From SZUA-430 sp044375275 (GTDB lineage Bacteria > Pseudomonadota > Alphaproteobacteria > Micropepsales > Micropepsaceae): a stretch of DNA of 10,963 nucleotides. The stretch lies in NCBI GenBank assembly GCA_044375275.1, contig JBILMZ010000116.1:1-10963 (forward strand), read 5' to 3'. A program made the translations under genes and the position numbers. The notes beneath the pieces are model-generated. The model was not told the DNA's origin. It was given only the letters and a program-made list of their open reading frames with translations, and ran no database searches. Positions 6,185 through 10,963 of the stretch are shown piece after piece (within the stretch, counting starts at the first letter, position 1; every line of letters begins with the position of its first letter).

Positions 6185-6424
6185 ATGACTGCCTCTTCTG
6201 TCGAAAGCGTGAAAGTAGATATTTCAGTTGTGGTCGGTCGTGCAAAGCTGCCGATGGCGCAATTGCTGCGCATGGGACGTGGCGCCGTCATCGAACTTGA
6301 TGCCAAGCAGTCTGACCAGGTGCTGATCCTGGCCAATGACAAGGCGGTGGCCAAGGGTGAGATCACGTTGCAGGGCGACCGCATTGGCGTCACAGTGACA
6401 GAGATGCTGAAGTCGCTGGGCTGA
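6185..6424 (+). CDS. Small FliN-like protein (single SpoA/FliMN C-terminal domain)
   Basis: A 79-residue protein that is almost entirely one SpoA-type domain, the fold of FliN and the FliM C-terminus in the flagellar switch complex and of their type III secretion relatives. After about nine residues it reads VKVDISVVVGRAKLPMAQLLRMGRG, then VIELDA, VLILANDKAVAKGEI and DRIGVTVTEML, which follows FliN strand by strand. Full-length FliN is usually 100-140 residues with an N-terminal extension that is absent here. The ATG at 6185 is preferred; a TTG at 6155 would add ten residues of no family character. It diverges from lipB across a 47-bp gap and has no flagellar neighbours, so it is an orphan. 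It could be the organism's switch protein or a paralogue with another partner; sequence alone does not tell. Confidence 0.82.
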   Translation: MTASSVESVKVDISVVVGRAKLPMAQLLRMGRGAVIELDAKQSDQVLILANDKAVAKGEITLQGDRIGVTVTEMLKSLG

Positions 6425-6536
6425 GCCAGCTTTATTAAAATACATCAGATTTTGTGATTATCATTAATTCACATGACTTATTGAATAATATGTTATAGCG
6501 CCCTATCTGGTTGTTAAATCGGAAGGGCGATGTTTC
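6425..6536 (+). promoter_or_regulatory. AT-rich control region upstream of the siroheme/APS reductase pair
   Basis: This 112-bp gap is strikingly AT-rich from about 6431 to 6520 compared with its GC-rich surroundings. It contains inverted half-sites TGTGA (6453-6457) and TCACA (6469-6473) with 11 bases between. A second overlapping pair, ATTCA (6467-6471) and TGAAT (6482-6486), has 10 between. AATAAT at 6484-6489 matches a -10 box at 5 of 6 positions but lacks a good -35. GGAAGG at 6521-6526 is the ribosome-binding site for the GTG at 6537. A regulator site is plausible; its identity is unknown. Confidence 0.5.
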
Positions 6537-7109
6537 GTGTTGCCGCTAGCCATTGAAGTGAAGTCGCAGAAGGTCGTCGTTGTTGCCCGGGGTCGGCCGG
6601 GACAGCAGCGCTATGACCTGGTGCGCGCCGCTGGCTGCGAACGCATCGCGCTCTATGCCATCGACCAGGATGGCTGGGCCTGCAATGCGGAAGCGCTTTT
6701 GCATGAGCGGCTGCCGGATCCGAAAGAGTTTGAAGGTGCGCGCCTGGTATTCATCGCGGGACTGCCGCGTGAAGTTGCTGAACCTCTCGCCACCGCCGCG
6801 CGCCGCATGGGGATCCTCGTCAACGTGGAAGACGTGATGGACCTGTGCGACTTCCATGTGCCTTCGCTTGTGAGGCGCGGTGATCTCGTCATCTCTGTCT
6901 CCACCGGTGGACGGTCGCCCGGCCTCGCACAGCGCCTGCGTGCCTATCTTTCCGAGTTGTTCGGGCCTGAGTGGGAAGAGCGGATCCGTCGCCTCGGCGA
7001 TGCGCGCGCGCAGTGGCGTCAGGATGGCGTCGAAAAGGATGAAGTCATCCGCCGTTCTGCGGAAATGATCGAGCAGGAAAAGTGGCTGCCGGAAAGGACG
7101 GTGCCATGA
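6537..7109 (+). CDS. Siroheme synthase, precorrin-2 dehydrogenase/ferrochelatase type (CysG N-terminal-like)
   Basis: A 190-residue homologue of the N-terminal half of CysG (SirC/Met8 type), which oxidises precorrin-2 to sirohydrochlorin and may insert iron to give siroheme, the sulfite reductase cofactor. It opens MLPLAIEVKSQKVVVVARG, the family's Rossmann start. It has LVFIAGL (70-76), NVEDVMDLCDF (96-106) with Asp99 in the position of the catalytic aspartate, and VPSLVRRGDLVISVSTGG (108-125), the best-conserved family segment. There is no methyltransferase domain, so CobA would be separate. The nucleotide loop reads ARGRPGQQR rather than the usual GGGxVAxRK, so NAD binding may be altered. 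The start is GTG 6537, placed 10 bases after GGAAGG; ATG 6530 is in another frame. The end overlaps cysH by ATGA, indicating coupled translation. Confidence 0.85.
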   Translation: MLPLAIEVKSQKVVVVARGRPGQQRYDLVRAAGCERIALYAIDQDGWACNAEALLHERLPDPKEFEGARLVFIAGLPREVAEPLATAARRMGILVNVEDVMDLCDFHVPSLVRRGDLVISVSTGGRSPGLAQRLRAYLSELFGPEWEERIRRLGDARAQWRQDGVEKDEVIRRSAEMIEQEKWLPERTVP

Positions 7110-7894
7110 CGGTTTCCACTCTCGTCAAGCGTGCGGCGCCGCCGCCGGCGCCACGCGTATTTGATCAATTGGCAGCACCAGCGAGCTCACCCGAACTGCA
7201 GGGCCGTCTTGAAGCGCTGAGACACCGCGTGGTGGGTCTGGACGCCCGGGAACTGCTGCGCGTCTGCATCGAGGAAGAATTCCGGGGACGGCTAGTGGCG
7301 GTCTCGTCGTTTGGCAGTGAATCCGTCGTGCTGCTGCACCTGATGGCGCAGGTCGATGCGTCGGTGCCGGTCGTGTTTCTCAACACCGGCAAGCTGTTCG
7401 GCGAGACGATGCGCTATCGGGACCGGCTGCAGGAGGTGTTGGGGCTGCAGGATGTGCGTGCCATCGGCCCGCTTGCAGCGGACCTGAAGGCGCAGGACGC
7501 CGAAGGTGTTCTGTGGCAGTCCAATCCCGATGCGTGCTGCAACATCCGCAAGGTGCTGCCGCTGCAGCGGGCGCTGCAGGGGTTTGATGCGGAGATCACT
7601 GGCCGCAAGCGCTTCCAGACCGTGTCGCGCAATGCCATCGCACCGGTGGAACTGAATGGCGGCCGCTTCGTGATCAACCCGCTGTGGAACTGGTCGCTCA
7701 GTGACCTGAAGGAACATGTTCTCGCGCACAATCTTCCGCGGCATCCGCTGGTCGATGACGGCTATCTCTCCATCGGCTGCATGCCGTGCACGCAGCGCGT
7801 CAAGGACGAGGCCGACTACAGGTCGGGGCGCTGGGCGGGGCTCGACAAGGACGAGTGCGGTATCCACGCGAACCTTGACGGCGACGGCATCTGA
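7106..7894 (+). CDS. cysH: Assimilatory adenylyl-sulfate (APS) reductase, 4Fe-4S type
   Basis: A 262-residue reductase converting adenylyl sulfate to sulfite and AMP with electrons from thioredoxin, part of cytoplasmic sulfate assimilation. The phosphate-binding loop is SSFGSES (67-73). Cys144-Cys145 in DACCNIRK and Cys225/Cys228 in GCMPC are the four ligands of the 4Fe-4S cluster that separates APS reductases from cluster-free PAPS reductases. Cys251 in DECGIH is the catalytic cysteine near the C-terminus. The ITGRKRFQTVSR segment (164-175) is the substrate-binding arginine region. The ATG at 7106 overlaps the TGA of the siroheme synthase gene, with AAGGA just upstream. The first 30 residues are proline/alanine-rich and probably a flexible lead-in. 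Related alphaproteobacteria often have the sulfite reductase gene in this cluster; it is not found here. Confidence 0.93.
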   Translation: MTVSTLVKRAAPPPAPRVFDQLAAPASSPELQGRLEALRHRVVGLDARELLRVCIEEEFRGRLVAVSSFGSESVVLLHLMAQVDASVPVVFLNTGKLFGETMRYRDRLQEVLGLQDVRAIGPLAADLKAQDAEGVLWQSNPDACCNIRKVLPLQRALQGFDAEITGRKRFQTVSRNAIAPVELNGGRFVINPLWNWSLSDLKEHVLAHNLPRHPLVDDGYLSIGCMPCTQRVKDEADYRSGRWAGLDKDECGIHANLDGDGI

Positions 7895-7962
7895 TCAGTC
7901 CTGCGCAGGCCAAGACGGCTTGTGGCGAGCGCCTCCGGTGTCGTAAGGGATGGACACACGCT

Positions 7963-7967
7963 GGAGG
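7963..7967 (+). promoter_or_regulatory. Strong Shine-Dalgarno (GGAGG) fixing the thiolase start
   Basis: GGAGG lies 8 bases before the GTG at 7976, an ideal arrangement. An earlier in-frame GTG at 7922 has no comparable site and would add residues not seen in thiolases. Confidence 0.8.
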
Positions 7968-7975
7968 AAAAGCAC

Positions 7976-9160
7976 GTGGCCGCTTCCGAGATCTATGTCA
8001 CCGGTTTTGCCCGTACCCCGATGGGCGGCTTCCAGGGTGAACTGTCGCCGATGACGGCGCCGCAGCTGGGTGCCCATGCGATCCGGGCTGCGCTGTCGCG
8101 TGCCGCGCTGGCGCCCGAACAGGCCGGGGAAGTGTATATGGGGTGCGTGCTTCCGGCGGCGCTGGGGCAGGCACCGGCGCGCCAGGCTTCCATCCATGGC
8201 GGCGTGCCACACGCCGTGCCGTGCACGACGGTCAGCAAGGTGTGCGGCTCGGGCATGAAGGCGCTGATGCTGGCGGCCGACCAGCTGCGCGGCGGTTCCA
8301 TCGATGTGGCGATCGCGGGCGGCATGGAGTCCATGACCAATGCGCCCTATCTCCTGCCCAAGGCGCGCGGCGGATTTCGGCTCGGCCATGGCGAGGTCAA
8401 GGATCACATGTTCCTCGACGGGCTGGAGGATGCCTATGAAGGGCGCCTCATGGGGACTTACGCCGAAGATGCAGCCCGGCATTTCCAGTTTACGCGTACC
8501 GAGCAGGACGCCTATGCGATTGCGTCCACGCAGCGTGCGCAGCGCGCCCAAGCCGACGGCGGCTTTGCTGCAGAGATAGCACCCGTTTCCGTTCAGGGGC
8601 GCGGTGGCGCCGTCAACGTCGCTTCGGACGAGCAGCCACGCAAAGCAGATGTTTCCAAGGTTCCCACGCTGAAGCCTGCCTTTGCGAAGGATGGAACCGT
8701 CACGGCTGCCAACTCGTCGTCCATTTCCGATGGCGCTGCGGCGCTGGTGCTCGTGCGGTCCGATGCAGTATCCCGGCTCGCGCAGAAGCCTCTGGCGCGT
8801 ATCGTTGCGCAGGCCAGCCATGCGGCCGAGCCGCGCTGGTTCACGACAGCCCCCGTGGGTGCCATCCAGAAAGTGGTGGAGCGTGCGGGCTGGAAGATGT
8901 CGGACGTCGACCTTTTCGAGATCAACGAGGCCTTTGCCGTTGTTGCCATGATTGCAATGCGTGATCTCGGCCTCTCGCTTGACATCGTCAACGTGAATGG
9001 CGGTGCCTGTGCGCTGGGTCATCCGATCGGTGCGTCGGGCGCGCGCATCGTCGTGACATTGATCAATGCCCTGCAGACACGCGGGCTGAAGCGGGGTGTC
9101 GCTTCGCTTTGCATTGGCGGTGGCGAGGCAACGGCGGTTGCGATCGAACTCGTTCACTGA
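7976..9160 (+). CDS. Acetyl-CoA C-acetyltransferase (thiolase)
   Basis: A 394-residue thiolase that condenses two acetyl-CoA to acetoacetyl-CoA or runs in reverse; family length is about 390-400. It opens IYVTGFARTPMGGFQGELS, the standard thiolase start. The acyl-accepting Cys90 lies in VCGSGMKA, followed by AGGMESMTNAPY (about 114-125), FEINEAFA (314-321), the catalytic His349 in ALGHPIGASGAR, and the second catalytic cysteine Cys379 in CIGGGEATA. Biosynthetic and degradative members cannot be separated by eye. The nearby phaB or phaC genes that would suggest polyhydroxybutyrate synthesis are absent, as is a beta-oxidation partner. The start is GTG 7976 because of the GGAGG upstream. It lies 81 bp after cysH with no convincing terminator between, so read-through is possible though functionally unrelated. 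A candidate terminator follows at 9213-9243. Confidence 0.92.
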   Translation: MAASEIYVTGFARTPMGGFQGELSPMTAPQLGAHAIRAALSRAALAPEQAGEVYMGCVLPAALGQAPARQASIHGGVPHAVPCTTVSKVCGSGMKALMLAADQLRGGSIDVAIAGGMESMTNAPYLLPKARGGFRLGHGEVKDHMFLDGLEDAYEGRLMGTYAEDAARHFQFTRTEQDAYAIASTQRAQRAQADGGFAAEIAPVSVQGRGGAVNVASDEQPRKADVSKVPTLKPAFAKDGTVTAANSSSISDGAAALVLVRSDAVSRLAQKPLARIVAQASHAAEPRWFTTAPVGAIQKVVERAGWKMSDVDLFEINEAFAVVAMIAMRDLGLSLDIVNVNGGACALGHPIGASGARIVVTLINALQTRGLKRGVASLCIGGGEATAVAIELVH

Positions 9161-9212
9161 GCGTTTGCCTGTTCCGCGTGGCGGGAAACTGCCGTTTGCA
9201 AGGGTGCGGAGC

Positions 9213-9243
9213 GCTCAACATTTTCCTTGAGTGTGAGCTTTTT
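9213..9243 (+). terminator. Candidate intrinsic terminator of the thiolase gene
   Basis: GCTCAACA (9213-9220) pairs with TGTGAGC (9232-9238) to form a 7-bp stem with one bulged A and an 11-nt loop. TTTTT follows directly (9239-9243). It sits 53 bp past the thiolase stop. The stem is modest, so strength is uncertain. Confidence 0.5.
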
Positions 9244-9246
9244 CCT

Positions 9247-9265
9247 CGCGAATCGGTGATTCGCG
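9247..9265. promoter_or_regulatory. Perfect palindrome carrying two GANTC methylation sites
   Basis: CGCGAATC (9247-9254) and GATTCGCG (9258-9265) form an 8-bp inverted repeat around GGT. Each arm contains a GANTC site, the target of the alphaproteobacterial cell-cycle methylase CcrM. A third GANTC (GATTC) is at 9349-9353. All three lie upstream of the beta-barrel gene at 9417, so methylation-sensitive control is plausible but unproven. No T-run follows, so it is not a standard terminator. Confidence 0.45.
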
Positions 9266-9289
9266 TTGGACAAGTTGCGATAGACACAC

Positions 9290-9325
9290 CGGTTCCCGCT
9301 CTCTTTGGTGTTGAGCGGGGAGCCG
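9290..9325. other. Imperfect hairpin in the leader of the second beta-barrel gene
   Basis: CCCGCTC (9295-9301) pairs perfectly with GAGCGGG (9313-9319) around an 11-nt loop. Flanking CGG and CCG could extend the stem past a small internal bulge. No T-run follows. It could be a transcript-leader structure if transcription starts upstream; I cannot place the promoter, so this is only a structural note. Confidence 0.35.
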
Positions 9326-9416
9326 AGTGGTTAGCCTGATTGAGTAATGATTCGACGTCATCGCCTGATCGGCAGCGTCGTTCAACAAACAAAAAACACT
9401 CAACAGTGGGGTCGTC

Positions 9417-10121
9417 ATGACAAAGAAATTTCTTCTGGCAAGCGTAGGACTGAGCCTTGCCCTCGCATCGGCTGTGCCGGCAACTGCAGGATCGTGGACA
9501 GGCATTTATCTTGGCGGTCACGCCGGTGGCCTCTGGGGTGATGTTGACACTAGCCAGACTGCTGAAACGAGTTTTGGGTTCGACTTCAATTCCCAATTCA
9601 TCGGTGATGAGCACAGCCTTTCGCCAAATGGCGTCCTCGGCGGCCTGCAGATTGGCTATCTCTACCAGATGTCCAATCTGGTCTTTGGAATTGAAGTGTC
9701 AGGATCCATGTCGGACTTCGACCAGTCCGCGATCGATCCGAACGACAATGACAATGTGAGAACGGTGAACTCCGACTGGAACGCGGCTGCGACACTGCGC
9801 GCGGGATATGCCTTTGGAAACTCGCTTGCCTACGTCAAGGGCGGCTACGCCATGGGAGAGATTGAGGTTGCTGTCGTGGATGACAGCTTGATCGCTCCTT
9901 TTGGCTCCTTTTCCACTTCCGAGAGGCAGGATGGCTGGACGGCCGGTGGCGGTTTCGAGCACCAGTTGTCAGACGACGTGTCTCTGGCGCTCGAGTACGC
10001 TTATTATGATCTCGGGGCTGCCGACCACACGGCCGTGCAGGGGCCTGACTCGGAAACGCATGAAGTTGACGTGACGATGCACACAGTGACAGCCCGCCTG
10101 AACTGGCACTTCAATCCGTAA
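9417..10121 (+). CDS. Outer-membrane beta-barrel protein (porin family)
   Basis: A 234-residue exported barrel protein. The signal peptide spans residues 1-24 (MTKKFLLASVGLSLALASAV, then PATA) with likely cleavage before GSW. The mature N-terminus is SWTGIYLGGHAGG, the same WTGxYLG opening as the barrel gene at 875-1489. Strand-like stretches recur (NGVLGGLQIGYLYQ, LVFGIEVSGSMSDF, AAATLRAGYAFG, LAYVKGGYAMGEI, VSLALEYAYYDLG). The protein ends VTARLNWHFNP, a usual assembly-signal strand but with two residues after the last phenylalanine. Loops are rich in aspartate, serine and asparagine, giving an acidic surface. About 210 mature residues suits 8-10 strands. The ATG at 9417 starts the signal peptide directly. 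The gene has its own 5' region and ends at a strong terminator, so it is probably a single-gene transcript. Confidence 0.88.
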   Translation: MTKKFLLASVGLSLALASAVPATAGSWTGIYLGGHAGGLWGDVDTSQTAETSFGFDFNSQFIGDEHSLSPNGVLGGLQIGYLYQMSNLVFGIEVSGSMSDFDQSAIDPNDNDNVRTVNSDWNAAATLRAGYAFGNSLAYVKGGYAMGEIEVAVVDDSLIAPFGSFSTSERQDGWTAGGGFEHQLSDDVSLALEYAYYDLGAADHTAVQGPDSETHEVDVTMHTVTARLNWHFNP

Positions 10122-10144
10122 TCTTCGGACGTCCTGAAAGCACG

Positions 10145-10174
10145 AAGCCCCGCGGTTCTGCCGCGGGGCTTTTT
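10145..10174 (+). terminator. Strong intrinsic terminator after the beta-barrel gene
   Basis: AAGCCCCGCGG (10145-10155) and CCGCGGGGCTT (10161-10171) form a perfect 11-bp GC-rich stem with a 5-nt loop, completed by a T-run (10170-10174). It starts 24 bp after the barrel gene's stop. Its last base is also the last base of the minus-strand gene's TGA stop. In that direction no T-run follows, so termination of the minus-strand gene would be weaker. Confidence 0.92.
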
Positions 10175-10963
10175 CATGACTGGAGGCGCCGGCGGCCGAA
10201 CAGGCGCACGCCGCGCATGAGGGCCATGACAACGAGGCCGCCGGTCCACATCAGGATCCCGTAAAGCGAGCCTGCGACCCATTCCACCATCTTGAACGAG
10301 GTCTTGAAGGACCTGAGGGCAACCTTGCCTGTCAGCTCCATGATGCCGCGTGACTTGAGCCCGAAGCGGCGGGTCATGTCGGACACATCGTCAAGGTTCT
10401 CACCGGTCTTCACGAACTTCATGAGACGGACTGTTTCAGCGGGGCCCACGCGGTTGCTGATTTCGCCCATTCGGCTGAGGACCGGCAGGAGTTTCGCGGC
10501 ACGCACGTTGCGCCCGTAATCCGAAATGACGCGCTGGGTGCGCGTGAGGTCCGTCAGGTCGAGGCCGCGAACGGTCTGGCGGAGCAAAGGCATGTTCACC
10601 GCATCCGTTGTCAGGCGCGTGATCGTCGTCGCGAATTCCGTCGTCAGCCGTCCCGTGCGTCGGGCTGCCTTGATGAGTGAAATGCCTGCCTTTGCAATCA
10701 CGCCACCGCCGCCGGTGGCGATGGTGGCCGCGGTCACGCCGATGCCGACGACGGACAGGCCCAGGATCAGCTCGGAATATTCCTCGCCCGCAATCATCCT
10801 GCCGCCTTCCAGCGCGATGTCGCGCAGGTCGCCGATGACGGTCAGGTCCGAGGTTACGGCTCCCGCGATGCCGGCTGTTGAGTCACTCTTGCCGGTCACG
10901 AAGCCTTCGCCGAACTGGTATGTGTTGCGTACCACCGTGGCTGACAGTTCGTGGGCGTCGTTA
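10174..10963 (-). CDS. Unrecognised membrane-associated protein, C-terminal part (5' end off the window)
   Basis: At least 262 residues read in from the right edge without a stop; the GTG at 10935 is internal and unlikely to be the start. I do not recognise the family. The visible part begins with a glycine-rich segment (FGEGFVTGK, then GIAGAVTSDLTVIGDLRD). A hydrophobic stretch follows at about 65-85 (LILGLSVVGIGVTAATIATG), probably membrane-spanning. A charged helical middle, rich in arginine and threonine (100-220), leads to a second hydrophobic stretch at about 226-249 (VAGSLYGILMWTGGLVVMAL) and a basic tail, GVRLFGRRRLQS, which should face the cytoplasm. No catalytic motif, repeat or lipobox is seen. 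Codon use and GC look like the neighbours. It ends on the beta-barrel gene's terminator, so the two genes converge. It could be a hypothetical inner-membrane protein or the tail of a larger secreted one. Confidence 0.7.
   Translation of the reverse strand, partial: NDAHELSATVVRNTYQFGEGFVTGKSDSTAGIAGAVTSDLTVIGDLRDIALEGGRMIAGEEYSELILGLSVVGIGVTAATIATGGGGVIAKAGISLIKAARRTGRLTTEFATTITRLTTDAVNMPLLRQTVRGLDLTDLTRTQRVISDYGRNVRAAKLLPVLSRMGEISNRVGPAETVRLMKFVKTGENLDDVSDMTRRFGLKSRGIMELTGKVALRSFKTSFKMVEWVAGSLYGILMWTGGLVVMALMRGVRLFGRRRLQS

Noticed and set aside
6138..6245. N-terminal extension of lipB back to 6245
   Set aside because: It would overlap the FliN-like gene and its start region, and the extra residues do not resemble LipB, whose homologues begin about 10-20 residues before the DYPDAL segment.
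6453..6473. Cyclic-AMP receptor protein (CRP) site
   Set aside because: The half-sites TGTGA and TCACA match, but the spacer is 11 bases instead of the 6 required for CRP, so I only call it an unassigned inverted repeat.
7900..7909. Palindrome CCTGCGCAGG after cysH as a terminator
   Set aside because: No loop and no T-run follow, so it would not act as an intrinsic terminator; such 10-bp palindromes arise by chance in GC-rich DNA.
7895..9157. A 420-codon open frame on the minus strand opposite the thiolase
   Set aside because: It is antisense to a clear thiolase with all catalytic residues. Its translation is rich in Arg, His and Gly with no family motif, as expected from GC-rich shadow frames.
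1..10963. CRISPR array, tRNA, rRNA, insertion sequence or prophage genes
   Set aside because: No regularly spaced repeats, no cloverleaf-like or rRNA-like stretch and no transposase or integrase motif were seen on either strand.

Overview
The window looks like chromosomal DNA of a GC-rich alphaproteobacterium (roughly 60% GC by eye). Family Hyphomonadaceae or a close relative is the best guess. Three things point there: a gram-negative-type sortase, small alphaproteobacterial-style beta-barrel proteins starting WTGxYLG, and an intergenic repeat opening GTCATCCCGGC of a kind common in alphaproteobacteria. GANTC sites (the CcrM methylation site) in promoter regions also fit. The taxon is an inference, since no rRNA or other marker gene is present. 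Most genes are ordinary housekeeping genes; the accessory features lie at the two ends.

Layout. Positions 1-226 hold the C-terminal end of a class GN sortase. Positions 227-874 are a decay zone: a thioesterase-like gene with its middle deleted (249-627), a possible second gene scrap (676-744) and a nested inverted-repeat element (749-864). An outer-membrane beta-barrel gene on the minus strand (875-1489) and an HI0933/TIGR03862-type flavoprotein gene on the plus strand (1586-2797) diverge from 1490-1585. A DUF3297 gene (2871-3116) follows and converges on a 2-keto-3-deoxygluconate kinase gene (3113-4132, minus). Next come an aspartate/aromatic aminotransferase (4276-5478, plus) converging on lipB (5475-6137, minus), and an orphan FliN-like single-domain gene (6185-6424, plus).

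An AT-rich control region (6425-6536) precedes a translationally coupled pair for sulfur assimilation: a CysG N-terminal-type siroheme synthase (6537-7109) and a 4Fe-4S adenylyl-sulfate reductase, cysH (7106-7894). A thiolase (7976-9160) follows on the same strand and ends at a candidate terminator. A structured 256-bp leader/promoter region with three GANTC sites precedes a second beta-barrel gene (9417-10121). That gene ends at a strong terminator (10145-10174), which abuts the end of an unrecognised membrane-associated protein running off the right edge on the minus strand.

How the genes work together. Only the siroheme synthase/APS reductase pair is a clear functional unit: siroheme is the cofactor of sulfite reductase, which acts right after APS reductase. 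The other genes look like independent single-gene units. Both convergent gene pairs end in one shared palindromic CTAG that gives a TAG stop on each strand. I found no CRISPR array, tRNA, rRNA, insertion sequence or clear novel defence or biosynthetic system. The least explained items are the right-edge protein, the structured leader of the second porin-like gene, and the orphan FliN-like gene.
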